Part shown: positions 19,776-28,139 of the stretch, piece by piece
Numbering within the stretch: position 1 is the stretch's first letter
Layout: every line of letters begins with the position of its first letter
NCBI RefSeq assembly: GCF_003367505.1
Contig: NZ_PXXX01000004.1
Span: 1 to 64,000, forward strand
Source: Lysinibacillus capsici
GTDB taxonomy: Bacteria > Bacillota > Bacilli > Bacillales_A > Planococcaceae
Length of the DNA: 64,000 nucleotides
Reading direction: 5' to 3'
The notes under the pieces: model-generated
Seen by the model: the letters and a program-made list of their open reading frames with translations, nothing else
Told to the model about the DNA's origin: nothing
Databases searched by the model: none
Translations under genes and position numbers: made by a program

Positions 19776-21407
19776 TTGAAAAATAAAGCGCTATCAACAT
19801 TAATGGTCACGGCTATTACAGCGACACTAGTATTACCAATGTCTACGGCAAGTGCCACAACATCTCAAATACAATCAAATTTATATGAGACACAGGTGGC
19901 AGCAGCCAAAAAGGTGATAGGTGAATCCGTAACGATCAAAAATATAACAAAAGATACTGTGATAACATCTAACGGTACATTTAGAATTCAATCTGCATTA
20001 AAGCCCCTATTCAATACATCAAATAAAACAGCATTATCCAATGCCCGAGCAACTATTGTAGTGAAAAACGGACAACTTACCGACGTTACAGCATTAATAT
20101 TAAACAAAGCAGGTACCAGCAAAAAATCTGTTTATTTTGATGGAGGTAACGCACAAATCTCTGGAGACCTCACTGTTAACGCGGACTATGTAAAAGTTCA
20201 AAACGTTAGTGTGGATGGTCAGCTTATCATTACAAACAGAGTAAAAAAAGCTGTTACACTTGATGATGTAGTAGTAAGTGAAACAATTACACTAAAACCA
20301 ATTGTAACGAAAAAGGTAAGTTGGCTATACGTTACTTTAATCGATATGAAATCATCAAACATCAATTTAGCCCGTACTAAAGTCAACGTATCGTCTGATC
20401 AACTTCTTTCCAAAGTAGAGGTAGTAGGCAAAGTAGAATCCTTTGGAGCAATGGCTAATATTGAAAAACTTACAATTGATGTAACAAAAGATTTCAACCT
20501 TTATGGAGAAGGTAAAATTGAGCAAATCGTTGTAAAAGATGGAGCTAAAGTAGCTTTAGATTCAGGGCATCTAGTAAATAATGTACAGGTTAACGATAGC
20601 CGTATCTCAGTAACGCTCCCTGTCATTGATAAAAAAGAACTTAATGCACTAATTGCATCCCCGCCATATGTACAAGTATCTGTAAACGGCTATGATATAT
20701 TAAATACGGATAAATGGACAACACATACAGACCGTGCAGTATTTGATTCTGCTGTAGTGACTGCAAGAGCTGTAGCGAACAATAATAGCGCCTCTCAAGA
20801 ACAAGTGAAGAACGCCATCATTCAATATAAAAATGCACTGGTAGTCTACCAGGCTGCACAAAAGAATGGCACAAAGTATGGCTACGGTGATAAGGCATCA
20901 CTACAGTCTTTAATTAATTCTATTCAATATGTTACAGTGTCTTGGGATGGATCGAATATTCCATATAATTCTCAATGGACTACTCAATCAGAGAAAAACG
21001 CAATTGATTCTGCTGTTTCATCTGCTCAAGCAGTCGTAAATAATTATTATGCTACTCAAGCAGATATTGCCAATGCTATCAATAATTTAAATAATGCTAT
21101 TTGGACTTATAAGAATGCCTATAAACCTGGAAATAGTGGACAATATGTTGATAAAACTTATCTACAATCACTTGTAAATCATGCAAAAGATATGTACGTG
21201 ATGGTTTCAGAAAATGGGATAGGTATACCATCAACTACTAATTGGACAACATACAATGAGTGGTATATTTTTAACTCAGCCATTTCACACGCTGAATCAC
21301 TTTTAGTTAATAGCAATTCGACTCAATCGGATGTTTCATATGCGGTAGATCAATTAAATAGTGCGATTTCTACCTACACGGGACAGTATAAGCCAGGTAA
21401 AAATTAG
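19776..21407 (+). CDS. Secreted surface protein: beta-helix-like domain plus three ~80-residue FIVAR-like repeats
   Basis: The 543-residue precursor has a signal peptide (1-27, cleavage after ASA). A middle domain (about 45-285) is rich in Val/Asn strands. Three tandem repeats of about 80 residues follow (286-364, 372-451, 459-540), each with a W-T-T motif (DKWTTHTDR, SQWTTQSEK, TNWTTYNEW) and an A..AV.N...TQ..V..A...L..A helix pattern like FIVAR modules. The middle domain resembles residues of the SLH protein at 37.5-41.8 kb. The start is TTG (19776) with GGAGTG upstream. There is no LPXTG or SLH anchor, so it is secreted or loosely wall-bound. Function unknown. Confidence 0.7.
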   Translation: MKNKALSTLMVTAITATLVLPMSTASATTSQIQSNLYETQVAAAKKVIGESVTIKNITKDTVITSNGTFRIQSALKPLFNTSNKTALSNARATIVVKNGQLTDVTALILNKAGTSKKSVYFDGGNAQISGDLTVNADYVKVQNVSVDGQLIITNRVKKAVTLDDVVVSETITLKPIVTKKVSWLYVTLIDMKSSNINLARTKVNVSSDQLLSKVEVVGKVESFGAMANIEKLTIDVTKDFNLYGEGKIEQIVVKDGAKVALDSGHLVNNVQVNDSRISVTLPVIDKKELNALIASPPYVQVSVNGYDILNTDKWTTHTDRAVFDSAVVTARAVANNNSASQEQVKNAIIQYKNALVVYQAAQKNGTKYGYGDKASLQSLINSIQYVTVSWDGSNIPYNSQWTTQSEKNAIDSAVSSAQAVVNNYYATQADIANAINNLNNAIWTYKNAYKPGNSGQYVDKTYLQSLVNHAKDMYVMVSENGIGIPSTTNWTTYNEWYIFNSAISHAESLLVNSNSTQSDVSYAVDQLNSAISTYTGQYKPGKN

Positions 21408-21422
21408 GCTGTTTGAAGTTAA

Positions 21423-21455
21423 AAACAGGACTCTGAAAGCTACAGAGTCCTGTTT
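21423..21455 (+). terminator. Terminator of the repeat-containing surface protein gene
   Basis: AAACAGGACTCTG pairs perfectly with CAGAGTCCTGTTT over 13 bases, followed by AAAAAA. On the minus strand it also ends in a T run, so it may serve both directions. Confidence 0.8.
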
Positions 21456-21465
21456 AAAAAACTAT

Positions 21466-22165
21466 CTAGTTAAAAGCATCTACTTGTATTATAGCATTTG
21501 CCTGCTTCCATCTACGATACCAAACCTCAACCTCCTCACTTAGTTCCACTGCCAAGTGCTCTTGAAGCATCTTTTTTAACAGCCAGTATTGCTCCTCAAC
21601 GGCAGCTGAATTACTCAGTAGCTCATAAAGCTTCATTAAAGTAAAATAGTTATCTTCTGCATCAGCGTATAGTTCTTGCACTTTTTCCTGCACCTTTATA
21701 GCAGCATTGTAACTTTCATTTCTTATGTAAAATTCGCTTAGTTGCTGAGCATGGTGCAACCACAGTCTCCTTAAACGTTCTCTTTCACTTTCCGCCCATA
21801 AATAATCACAGTCTCCTAAATAATCACCCGTATACATCTGGAATACTTGTTCATGTTTATCGACTGTTGTCTGCTGTATTGAAGGTAATGATTTTAAGCG
21901 AGATAGCCATTGTTCTACTTCCACTACAATATTTTCAACTACTAGTTTGTATCCAGAACTCAGCAATGGACTTAAAATCTTCACGCCCTCAACCCAATAG
22001 TTTTTTAATGTTTTCCGTATGGTATAAGTGGCTGTTTAAAGCTGTTTTGATGCTTTATCAACATCAGACTCTGGCCAAAATAACTCTAGAATCGTATCAC
22101 GGAAAAATCATTTTATTTTTATGCTCTAGCATGTAAGCAAAGGATGCTCCTATAAAAAGACCTGT
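21466..22165 (-). pseudogene. Relic of a response regulator with Trans_reg_C and BTAD domains
   Basis: An intact 172-codon stretch (21984-21466) encodes a bacterial transcriptional activator domain (HAQQLSEFYIRNESYN..., helical TPR-like). Upstream in the same frame, bases 22103-21985 encode DTILELFWPESDVDKASKQL, then an in-frame TAA, then TATYTIRKTLKNYWVEGVK. That is the winged helix preceding BTAD in CheY-HTH-BTAD regulators. Further upstream YMLEHKNKMIF appears one frame off, showing a single-base shift near 22115. The receiver domain is missing. The gene is therefore dead, or at best expresses the BTAD fragment alone. It lies divergent from a kinase relic at 22236-22795. Confidence 0.75.
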
Positions 22166-22235
22166 TACATATTATTTTACGCTAAATACCACCGAAAGCG
22201 ACATTATTATGGCATTCATGCTCCAATCACTATAT

Positions 22236-22795
22236 ACAAGGTGGCTTTAATAGAGAAATAATTTTAGGAGATTTACTGACAATGGAACGCACCACAAACT
22301 TTTCTAAAGGAACTCAATTAGCAGTATGCTTAGTTTTTCTATTTTTATTCCTACCTGAATTGATGAAGGAAAATATGCGAATTCAAACCATGGATCTGTG
22401 CTACCTATTATTATTTATTTTAGCTGCTCTCCGATCCGTTTTTTCTTTAATACACTGAATTCTATTATTTCCTTACATGGTGTTGATAATGAGAGAAGAT
22501 GGAGGAATTGTTACTCGCCTTTAGTGATTATCTATAAATGAGCTTTGATTTTAGAATGTCGATTTAACTGTACCAATTGACTTCGAATTATAACTTGACG
22601 CGCCTATAGAACAAATACGCTTTGGTGACAGAGTACAAATCATATGGGACGTACCCCCAAAAATAAAGCTATTTGTTCCTCCATTGTCGATACAAACTCT
22701 TGTGGAAAATGCAATTCAGCATGGCATTTTACCATTACAATAAGGAGGCTCATTCCAATAAGCTGATTATTGAAATTAGGATAATATTCATTTTT
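22236..22795 (+). pseudogene. Relic of a membrane sensor histidine kinase (7TM / His_kinase type)
   Basis: Bases 22236-22458 are open and encode GFNREIILGDLLTMERTTNF, then two hydrophobic helices, ending at a stop after SVFSLIH. Immediately after, in other frames, come LNSIISLHGVDNER, MEELLLAFSDYL, DFRMS, a stop, LTVPIDFEL and then APIEQIRFGDRVQIIWDVPP. The last piece is LFVPPLSIQTLVENAIQHGI, the N-box of a LytS-type kinase. The region around the phosphorylated His is deleted, with at least two frameshifts and two stops. It probably partnered the response-regulator relic next door. A 58-codon ORF at 22282-22458 is part of this relic, not a new gene. Confidence 0.75.
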
Positions 22796-22806
22796 AGTAA
22801 CCAAAA

Positions 22807-22836
22807 AAGACTAGGCTTACAAAAAAGCCAAGTCTT
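22807..22836 (-). terminator. Orphan terminator-like hairpin
   Basis: AAGACTAGGCTT pairs with AAGCCAAGTCTT with one mismatch. On the minus strand it is followed by TTTTTTGG. No minus-strand gene ends here. Confidence 0.5.
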
Positions 22837-22996
22837 TCTCGGTTAATTTAAGATTTAAGACATTGACAAGATTACAAATAATAGCTTACTACACTTTTCT
22901 AAACAAATCCTGAACAAGTTAAGTAATTCAATAAATCAGCCACCATACCAACATAACTTACTTGTAGAGATCGTTCATAAATTTAGCAATCCCTTA

Positions 22997-23092
22997 TTAA
23001 AAAATAAAAGAACTAGATAATAGCATATCTAGTTCTTCTTCAAATTGTACGCTATGATTCTCACAATAATCACAACAATCAAAAATTAACAT
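22997..23092 (-). CDS. Possible 31-residue Cys-rich peptide (speculative)
   Basis: An ATG at 23092 is preceded by GAGGAGG (spacing only two bases). It opens a 31-codon frame encoding MLIFDCCDYCENHSV... and ending at TAA (22997). A 12-base perfect hairpin with a following T-rich tract (23037-23008, then TTATTTTTT) overlaps its 3' end. Ribosome-site strength and an adjacent terminator argue for a small transcription unit; the short spacing and lack of a recognised family argue against. A five-codon frame (MFRNC) with its own AGAGGTG precedes it. Treat as a candidate only. Confidence 0.2.
   Translation of the reverse strand: MLIFDCCDYCENHSVQFEEELDMLLSSSFIF
23008..23037 (-). terminator. Orphan perfect hairpin with T-rich tail
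   Basis: AAGAACTAGATA and TATCTAGTTCTT form a perfect 12-base stem with a six-base loop. The minus strand continues TTATTTTTT. Confidence 0.6.
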
Positions 23093-23528
23093 AACCTCCT
23101 CAACAATTTCTAAACATTAACAAGCACCTCTTGCCACTAATATTTAATATTTTGAAAGCTGTTCTGTCACATCTTGATAAAATAAAAGTGAGAATTTGTG
23201 GCCTCCTCACACACCCGCGCTCAAACATACGGTTCATCACCACAACTGCTTGGCTTGTGTTAAGGATGCATTTGGTTTGAAGCTATCATCCTCTAAGCCC
23301 TTAATGAAACTGGCTGTACGATTTGTTTCAATAAGTCACAATGAGTATTTCACTTAGAGTCGAAAGATAGGCAAAAAAACTATCAACTATCTACCTATTC
23401 ATCTAAAAATGCTTAAAAATATCCTAGGCTATGATAAAATTAAAACAACACCATATATTGGATAAACCTCTGCGAACCGAGGCCAATTTTATCTATAATA
23501 ATTATGGAAATAGGAGGTTTCTCATCAT

Positions 23529-24806
23529 ATGAAAAATAAAAAAAAATTAGTATTACTGTCTTTAGTGGCAGTACCCTCCCTTCTTTACAGCGCACCAGCA
23601 TCGGCTACCGAAATTTTAAAGCCAGCCTACATACTTGCTAGCTACAATGCTAACGTGGCAAATGTTGTACAACTAATTAACAACATTAACAATACAACTT
23701 CTACTTTCCAAACAAATTTAGAGGCAGCTTTGAAGGCTTACAATGCTTTAACGGAAACAGAAAAACAGTATGTTACGAACTACTCCACATTGTCAGCACA
23801 TCAGCAGACAAGAATTGCTTATCGTAAGCTTGCAGCACAAATTGAAGAGAAATTGTATTCTGTGGATTCTACGTCCTCTAATTATTATCAAAATGTTATT
23901 GAAACAAAAGATTGGTATAATACCCTGAATGCAGCGCAAAAAACCTTTGTAAGTGCATCTGCGCAAAAAATTCTAACTTCCTATATCGCGCCAAATACAT
24001 CTGTTGACAAGGTGGTTAATAAAATTCAATTGATTAATTCATCTCGTCTCTCGTTCCATAAAGATGTAGCCAATGCCCGAGCAGAGCTTAATGCATTACG
24101 TAGGTTTTCAAATATTTCTTTACCTGTAGGTATCGAGCAACAATTACTTGATGCAGAACAGTTGGTTGTAAAGGATAAGGCAGCAGCTAAAGAAGTTGAA
24201 AACGCTATTGCAGCTTTATCACCAAAAACATCGACAGCTCAGGATGTGCAGGCAGTCAAAACTTCTTTTGAAGCATTAACACCTGTTCAACAGCAACTCG
24301 TCCCAAATGTATGGACTTTAGTGGATTTTGTACAAGGAAAACACACACTTCCTACAAAAGATAACATCCCTAAAACACCTGTTTTAACTGATGCAGCAGC
24401 TGTCCCAGGGAAAACTACAGCTATGACAAAAAATAAAAATATCTATAAAGCCAAAATTAATGTAGCCGCATCAGAAAATGACACGGAACGTTTTATTCTA
24501 ACAACAAAAGACAAAATGACCATTATCATTCCTCCACTTTATACACTTGTCAATGAAGATGAAGGGGTGATGGACATTCAAGTTACAAAAAGGGGCAATC
24601 GCATTACACTTATAGCAACATTAAACAAGGAACCAGTAACTTTTGATGCTAATATGGAAATCATTATAGAAGGCTTACCAGCCAATTCTTCCTTCAATCG
24701 CTCAAATGGTTTTGGCAAGCAAGTTCCAGCTGACTTTATCATCAGTGGAAATCGTCATATTATCCAAACTACTACTCCTGGCACGTTCCAAATCATAAGA
24801 AATTAA
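23529..24806 (+). CDS. Secreted helical protein of unknown function
   Basis: The 425-residue precursor has a lysine-rich start and signal peptide (1-26, SAPASA cleavage). About 60-80-residue helical repeats follow, of the type seen in Bacillales surface proteins (ALTETEKQYVTN near residue 75, LNAAQKTFVSAS near 130, LTPVQQQLVPN near 258). A C-terminal beta-rich domain (about 295-425) completes it. No catalytic motif, anchor or known enzyme domain is visible. GGAGG lies nine bases before the ATG. The gene is single and ends at a strong terminator. I do not recognise a function; a structural or adhesion role on the cell surface is only a guess. Confidence 0.65.
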   Translation: MKNKKKLVLLSLVAVPSLLYSAPASATEILKPAYILASYNANVANVVQLINNINNTTSTFQTNLEAALKAYNALTETEKQYVTNYSTLSAHQQTRIAYRKLAAQIEEKLYSVDSTSSNYYQNVIETKDWYNTLNAAQKTFVSASAQKILTSYIAPNTSVDKVVNKIQLINSSRLSFHKDVANARAELNALRRFSNISLPVGIEQQLLDAEQLVVKDKAAAKEVENAIAALSPKTSTAQDVQAVKTSFEALTPVQQQLVPNVWTLVDFVQGKHTLPTKDNIPKTPVLTDAAAVPGKTTAMTKNKNIYKAKINVAASENDTERFILTTKDKMTIIIPPLYTLVNEDEGVMDIQVTKRGNRITLIATLNKEPVTFDANMEIIIEGLPANSSFNRSNGFGKQVPADFIISGNRHIIQTTTPGTFQIIRN

Positions 24807-24810
24807 ATTA

Positions 24811-24854
24811 AAGCACTAAAGAAACAATGTTGGTTTCTTTAGTGCTTTCTTTTT
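24811..24854 (+). terminator. Terminator of the secreted helical protein gene
   Basis: AAGCACTAAAGAAAC and GTTTCTTTAGTGCTT pair perfectly over 15 bases, followed by a T-rich tract. Confidence 0.9.
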
Positions 24855-24991
24855 GAAAAATAATCTCTATTATTACAAGTGCACTTCGAAGTCAAATAAT
24901 CAAATTTATCTCATCGTAAATAAAAATATAACCGCTCCATAAATATTATGTATCAATAAACATTTATGGGGTAAACCATCCATTTTTTAAC

Positions 24992-25963
24992 TTATTTAGT
25001 TGTAGCAACTAGTTGATCCACAATGAAATCTAGCTGTTTTGATAATGAATAAATGTCGTTGTAGTAACAAAAACCAAAATCCATTTCGATAAGCCTTCCT
25101 TCTTTAATGGCAGGAATATTAGCCCAAACTGGATGATCTGTTAAATCTACCATTCCTTCATAAGATGAGCGGAACACATAATCTCCTGCATAATCTGTTA
25201 ATACTTCTAAAGAAACATCGATTGCCTCATTGGTGTTGTTTTTATCATCTATTTTCTTTTGAATAATATCTGGTGCTTTTATTCCTAAATACTCATAAAT
25301 AGCTTGAGAACCACGTCCAAAGGTATAGCTTGTTACAACAGACATTTTTCCTTTGCCGCCTTCCATAATACTAACCGTTCTATCTGAAATACCTGCCTCT
25401 TCTAGCTTCTCTTGGCTATCCTCTACTTTTGTATAGAAATTAGCTAAAAGCTCTTTTGCTTCTTTCTCTTTCCCTAGTACTTCACCAATCTTTGTTAAAC
25501 GTTCATCTAGAGAGGTTGAGAAATCGATCATGACAGTAGGTGCAATTTTCTCCATTTGATCGTAAAGCTCATTCTTACTTGGGATAATGATGACATCAGG
25601 TTTTAATTGGATTACTGCCTCGACATTTGGTTCAAACCATTCACCTAAACTTTCAACTGTTTTTAATTCTTCCTCAAATGCTGCTCCCTCTTGTATTTTA
25701 GAAGAACCCACTGGTGTCACATCAAATGCTAGTACATCACCTGTATAATACATCACCACTACTCGCTCAGGGTTAACAGGTATTTCTACGTCTCCTTTCA
25801 TAGTAGAGACAGTTTTTGTTTGTGATTCGCTTACTGTTTGAGTGGTAGAGGCTTGTTTTTCCCCGCCCTGTGTACTGGTTGATGCCCCACTACTGCAAGC
25901 ACTTAATAAAAGCGTCAGACATAGAAAGAGTGTTGTAAAAGCTGATAAACCTCTTTTATTCAT
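24992..25963 (-). CDS. Ferri-siderophore-binding lipoprotein A (internal start of the fused frame)
   Basis: The internal ATG at 25963 has AAAGGAAG nine bases upstream and starts a 323-residue lipoprotein. It has a basic N terminus and hydrophobic core, and the lipobox LLSAC places the lipidated Cys at about residue 24. A class-III (FecB/FepB-like) substrate-binding domain with PERVVVMYYTGDVLAFDV, LKPDVIIIPS, IAPTV and TFGRGSQAIYEYLG follows. It would capture a ferri-siderophore outside the membrane for an ABC permease. No permease is adjacent. The closest relative in the window is the lipoprotein at 27094-28038. A Fur-like box (25989-26003) is directly upstream, inside the regulator part of the same frame. 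Confidence 0.75.
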   Translation of the reverse strand: MNKRGLSAFTTLFLCLTLLLSACSSGASTSTQGGEKQASTTQTVSESQTKTVSTMKGDVEIPVNPERVVVMYYTGDVLAFDVTPVGSSKIQEGAAFEEELKTVESLGEWFEPNVEAVIQLKPDVIIIPSKNELYDQMEKIAPTVMIDFSTSLDERLTKIGEVLGKEKEAKELLANFYTKVEDSQEKLEEAGISDRTVSIMEGGKGKMSVVTSYTFGRGSQAIYEYLGIKAPDIIQKKIDDKNNTNEAIDVSLEVLTDYAGDYVFRSSYEGMVDLTDHPVWANIPAIKEGRLIEMDFGFCYYNDIYSLSKQLDFIVDQLVATTK

Positions 25964-26914
25964 TGGTTCATACTTCCTTTCATTATATTGATAACCATTC
26001 TCAATATAATCTTGGAAGCTCCAATCGACAATGGAGTATCTTTCAGACATTGAAGGACTATCTTTTATCAGATCACTTACTTTTTGCTTTTGACGGAATT
26101 TTGTAGGAGAAACGCCTACTCTCTTTTTGAAAAGTCTACTAAAATAATAGACATCACTATAGCCCACACCCATAGCGATATCGCGTAAGCTAGCATTCGT
26201 CTTCTCAAGCAAAATAGAAGCTTTTTCAATCCGTAGTTGAATTAAATATTCAATCGGGCTGCAACCTAATTGTTGCTTGAATTGAATGGATAAATGAGAT
26301 GGACTATAGCGCAATGCCTTCGCAATGGATTCTAAGGTCAATGGCTGTGCATAATTTTGCTCTAGATAGGCTTTAATTTGACTAGAGACATTTAATTTTT
26401 GAATGTCGACACTGTCCTGATCTAGCTGCATAAAAATTTCATTTAATAATTGATAGAATAGCGATTTAACAGTAAATTTGCTGAGGCTATTGGCATTTTC
26501 CCACTTCTTATACATAAAATATATTTTTTCAAACATTGTAATAGGCGAGTTAGGAACAAGACTGTATTGATAGTTGAAAGGATTATTTGTTTGTAACGCC
26601 CTTGCTATCATTTTATTTGAGGTTAAAGGAATGGAAGCTCGATAAAATATTAAAAAATATTCAAAGCCTTTGTCTGTAGCCATTATTTGTAGTGTGGTGC
26701 CCTTTCCACCGTGAATAAGATGAAAGCCCTCTAGTGTATAGTTTATTAAATCGATTTGAACTTCCGCACCACCACCTGTGGCATAAAGAAACATATTTGC
26801 AGGCAATTTATATGATTTTCCGATTTCCTCAGGTTTGAATAGCTCATATCTTATATCGAGCACTTTGATCGTTGCGTGATTCCAAAGAAATAGAAACTCC
26901 TCTTTTGGTAGCAT
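24992..26914 (-). CDS. AraC-type regulator read through in frame into a siderophore-binding lipoprotein
   Basis: One uninterrupted 640-codon frame holds two proteins. Residues 1-165 look like an AraC sensor (cupin-like) domain; 170-280 are an AraC double helix-turn-helix (LESIAKALRYSPSHLS, LRDIAMGVGYSDVYYFS, GVSPTKFRQ). After a 37-residue tail comes MNKRGLSAFTTLFLCL with lipobox LLSAC, a full lipoprotein signal, and then a FecB-like periplasmic-binding domain. The DNA encoding the tail contains a Fur-box-like site (25989-26003), a TATAAT and a ribosome site (AAAGGAAG, 25973-25980) before the internal ATG at 25963. The lipoprotein (24992-25963, 323 residues) is therefore probably also made separately from its own Fur-controlled promoter. 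Whether a fused 640-residue protein is made is unknown. A missing stop codon by mutation or sequencing error is possible. Confidence 0.8.
   Translation of the reverse strand: MLPKEEFLFLWNHATIKVLDIRYELFKPEEIGKSYKLPANMFLYATGGGAEVQIDLINYTLEGFHLIHGGKGTTLQIMATDKGFEYFLIFYRASIPLTSNKMIARALQTNNPFNYQYSLVPNSPITMFEKIYFMYKKWENANSLSKFTVKSLFYQLLNEIFMQLDQDSVDIQKLNVSSQIKAYLEQNYAQPLTLESIAKALRYSPSHLSIQFKQQLGCSPIEYLIQLRIEKASILLEKTNASLRDIAMGVGYSDVYYFSRLFKKRVGVSPTKFRQKQKVSDLIKDSPSMSERYSIVDWSFQDYIENGYQYNERKYEPMNKRGLSAFTTLFLCLTLLLSACSSGASTSTQGGEKQASTTQTVSESQTKTVSTMKGDVEIPVNPERVVVMYYTGDVLAFDVTPVGSSKIQEGAAFEEELKTVESLGEWFEPNVEAVIQLKPDVIIIPSKNELYDQMEKIAPTVMIDFSTSLDERLTKIGEVLGKEKEAKELLANFYTKVEDSQEKLEEAGISDRTVSIMEGGKGKMSVVTSYTFGRGSQAIYEYLGIKAPDIIQKKIDDKNNTNEAIDVSLEVLTDYAGDYVFRSSYEGMVDLTDHPVWANIPAIKEGRLIEMDFGFCYYNDIYSLSKQLDFIVDQLVATTK
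25989..26003 (-). promoter_or_regulatory. Fur-box-like site inside the fused frame
   Basis: TGATAACCATTCTCA (plus strand) matches 13 of 15 positions of the 7-1-7 Fur box TGATAATNATTATCA. It lies about 25-40 bases upstream of the lipoprotein A start, next to a TATAAT on the minus strand. Confidence 0.65.
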
Positions 26915-26962
26915 CCTACATCATTCCTTCCAATTCTTCACTACCTACAAGTTTATTATAAT

Positions 26963-26977
26963 TGATAATCGTTCTCA
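26963..26977 (-). promoter_or_regulatory. Fur-box-like site upstream of regulator A
   Basis: TGATAATCGTTCTCA matches 13 of 15 Fur-box positions and sits about 50 bases before the AraC start at 26914. Confidence 0.65.
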
Positions 26978-27000
26978 ATATAAACCTGTATAAGCATAGA

Positions 27001-27035
27001 AAAATCACTCAAACAATCCAATGCCTGAGTGATTT
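27001..27035 (-). terminator. Terminator of lipoprotein B gene
   Basis: AAAATCACTCA and TGAGTGATTTT pair perfectly over 11 bases; the minus strand continues TTTTTCT. It separates lipoprotein B from the Fur site of regulator A. Confidence 0.8.
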
Positions 27036-27093
27036 TATGGAATTTCATTTAATTTTATTTAGTATGTTGTACTAGCATTTTCAATTATTTAGC

Positions 27094-28038
27094 TTATTTT
27101 TTATTCGTGAGCCAGTTTGTTAATTCCTCTACCTGAGCCAACACGGCTGTTGGGTCATAATACCATGAACGCTCCTCAGGCCAAACATAAAGATGATCAT
27201 TTTTTACTGCTGGCAAGCTACCCCATATTGGATCTTTCTTAAAATCTTCAACTGTACGATCATCTGAAGTCAAAATAATGTAGTCTCCTGCATAATCTGC
27301 CAGCACCTCTTCGGAAATTTCAGCCCACTGCTTTTCCATCATTTCATCTGCTACTTTAGCAGGTGGTTTGCGACCAAGTGCCTGATAGACTGGTTGCCCA
27401 CCACGTCCAAAATTATCACCATATGCATAATACGTTTTGCCTGCGTCCTCCATAATAGAGAAGCTTGCATCCTTTGGAATAATCGCATCTACCTGTGCTT
27501 TGGCATCGGCAATCCTTTGATCATATTGCGCCAGCCAATCCTTAGCTTCTTGCTCTTTGCCAAGCAACTCACCGAAATAAGTAAGTTCTTCGTGCGCATC
27601 CTTTAATTCACCATAGGGAATGACAACTGTAGGAGCAATTTTACTTAAAGCATCATAATTTTCCCCATTGCCAGTAATAATCAAGTCAGGTTTGAGCGCG
27701 ATAATCTTCTCAATCGACGGTTTCCCATAGTCACCGATTTCTTCTACATCTTTTAATGCATCCTTTAAATAATAGTTTTCAAGTGCCAACCCAGGAGCTC
27801 CCACAGGTTTCACATCTAATACAAGCAAACTTGCAATATACTCCTCTGCTACAATACGCTGAGGACTAGTCGGAATAACAACCTCACCATTTGTCGTCTG
27901 AACAGTTTTTGCCTCTGCTTCTTTTGTATCTTGCACTGTAGTCGGACTAGTATTTTTCTCCTTTTCTCCACAAGCCGTTAACAGAAGTAATATTAAAAGA
28001 AATAGTGGCGCTATGAATTTTCTATTTTGTGTCAGCAA
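27094..28038 (-). CDS. Ferri-siderophore-binding lipoprotein B
   Basis: The 314-residue lipoprotein has the lipobox LLTAC and a FecB-like class-III binding domain (SPQRIVAEEYIASLLVLDV, LKPDLIITGNGENYDALSKI, NFGRGGQPVYQALG). It resembles lipoprotein A in its FGRG segment and in the DYAGDY motif. I place the start at a TTG (28038), since GGAGGG lies six bases upstream; the ATG at 28056 overlaps that ribosome site and has none of its own. A Fur box (28063-28077) lies 25 bases upstream. Expected to be exposed on the cell surface under iron limitation. The permease partner is not in the window. Confidence 0.85.
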   Translation of the reverse strand: MLTQNRKFIAPLFLLILLLLTACGEKEKNTSPTTVQDTKEAEAKTVQTTNGEVVIPTSPQRIVAEEYIASLLVLDVKPVGAPGLALENYYLKDALKDVEEIGDYGKPSIEKIIALKPDLIITGNGENYDALSKIAPTVVIPYGELKDAHEELTYFGELLGKEQEAKDWLAQYDQRIADAKAQVDAIIPKDASFSIMEDAGKTYYAYGDNFGRGGQPVYQALGRKPPAKVADEMMEKQWAEISEEVLADYAGDYIILTSDDRTVEDFKKDPIWGSLPAVKNDHLYVWPEERSWYYDPTAVLAQVEELTNWLTNKK

Positions 28039-28062
28039 TTTTTTCCCTCCATACATGCCAGT

Positions 28063-28077
28063 TGATAATCATTCTCA
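28063..28077 (-). promoter_or_regulatory. Fur box upstream of lipoprotein B
   Basis: TGATAATCATTCTCA matches 14 of 15 positions of TGATAATNATTATCA. Confidence 0.8.
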
Positions 28078-28139
28078 CTAATTGTAGAAGAATGTAAAAT
28101 AACTGTCTATGTATAAAAGTGATTTGTTGCTCTGTATAT

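Larger units (their letters stand above)
22796..23528. other. Long non-coding stretch with two orphan hairpins
   Basis: No protein gene of normal size is visible in these 733 bases. The stretch holds hairpins at 22807-22836 and 23008-23037, a possible 31-codon ORF on the minus strand (22997-23092) and a small CCTC/GAGG hairpin near 23466-23485 in front of the next gene. The rest looks like decayed or neutral DNA. Confidence 0.6.

Noticed and set aside
22282-22458. A 58-residue hydrophobic ORF that looks like a novel small membrane protein
   Set aside because: It continues upstream and downstream into recognisable pieces of a sensor kinase, so it is the transmembrane remnant of a pseudogene.
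23205-23320. CCGCGCTCAAACATACGGTTC-like stretch that recalls group II intron ends
   Set aside because: No domain V, no reverse transcriptase fragment and no boundary could be found.
23450-23528. Small CCTC/GAGG hairpin before the 425-residue secreted protein, possibly a riboswitch
   Set aside because: It lacks the conserved blocks of any riboswitch class I know; the arms are only four bases long.
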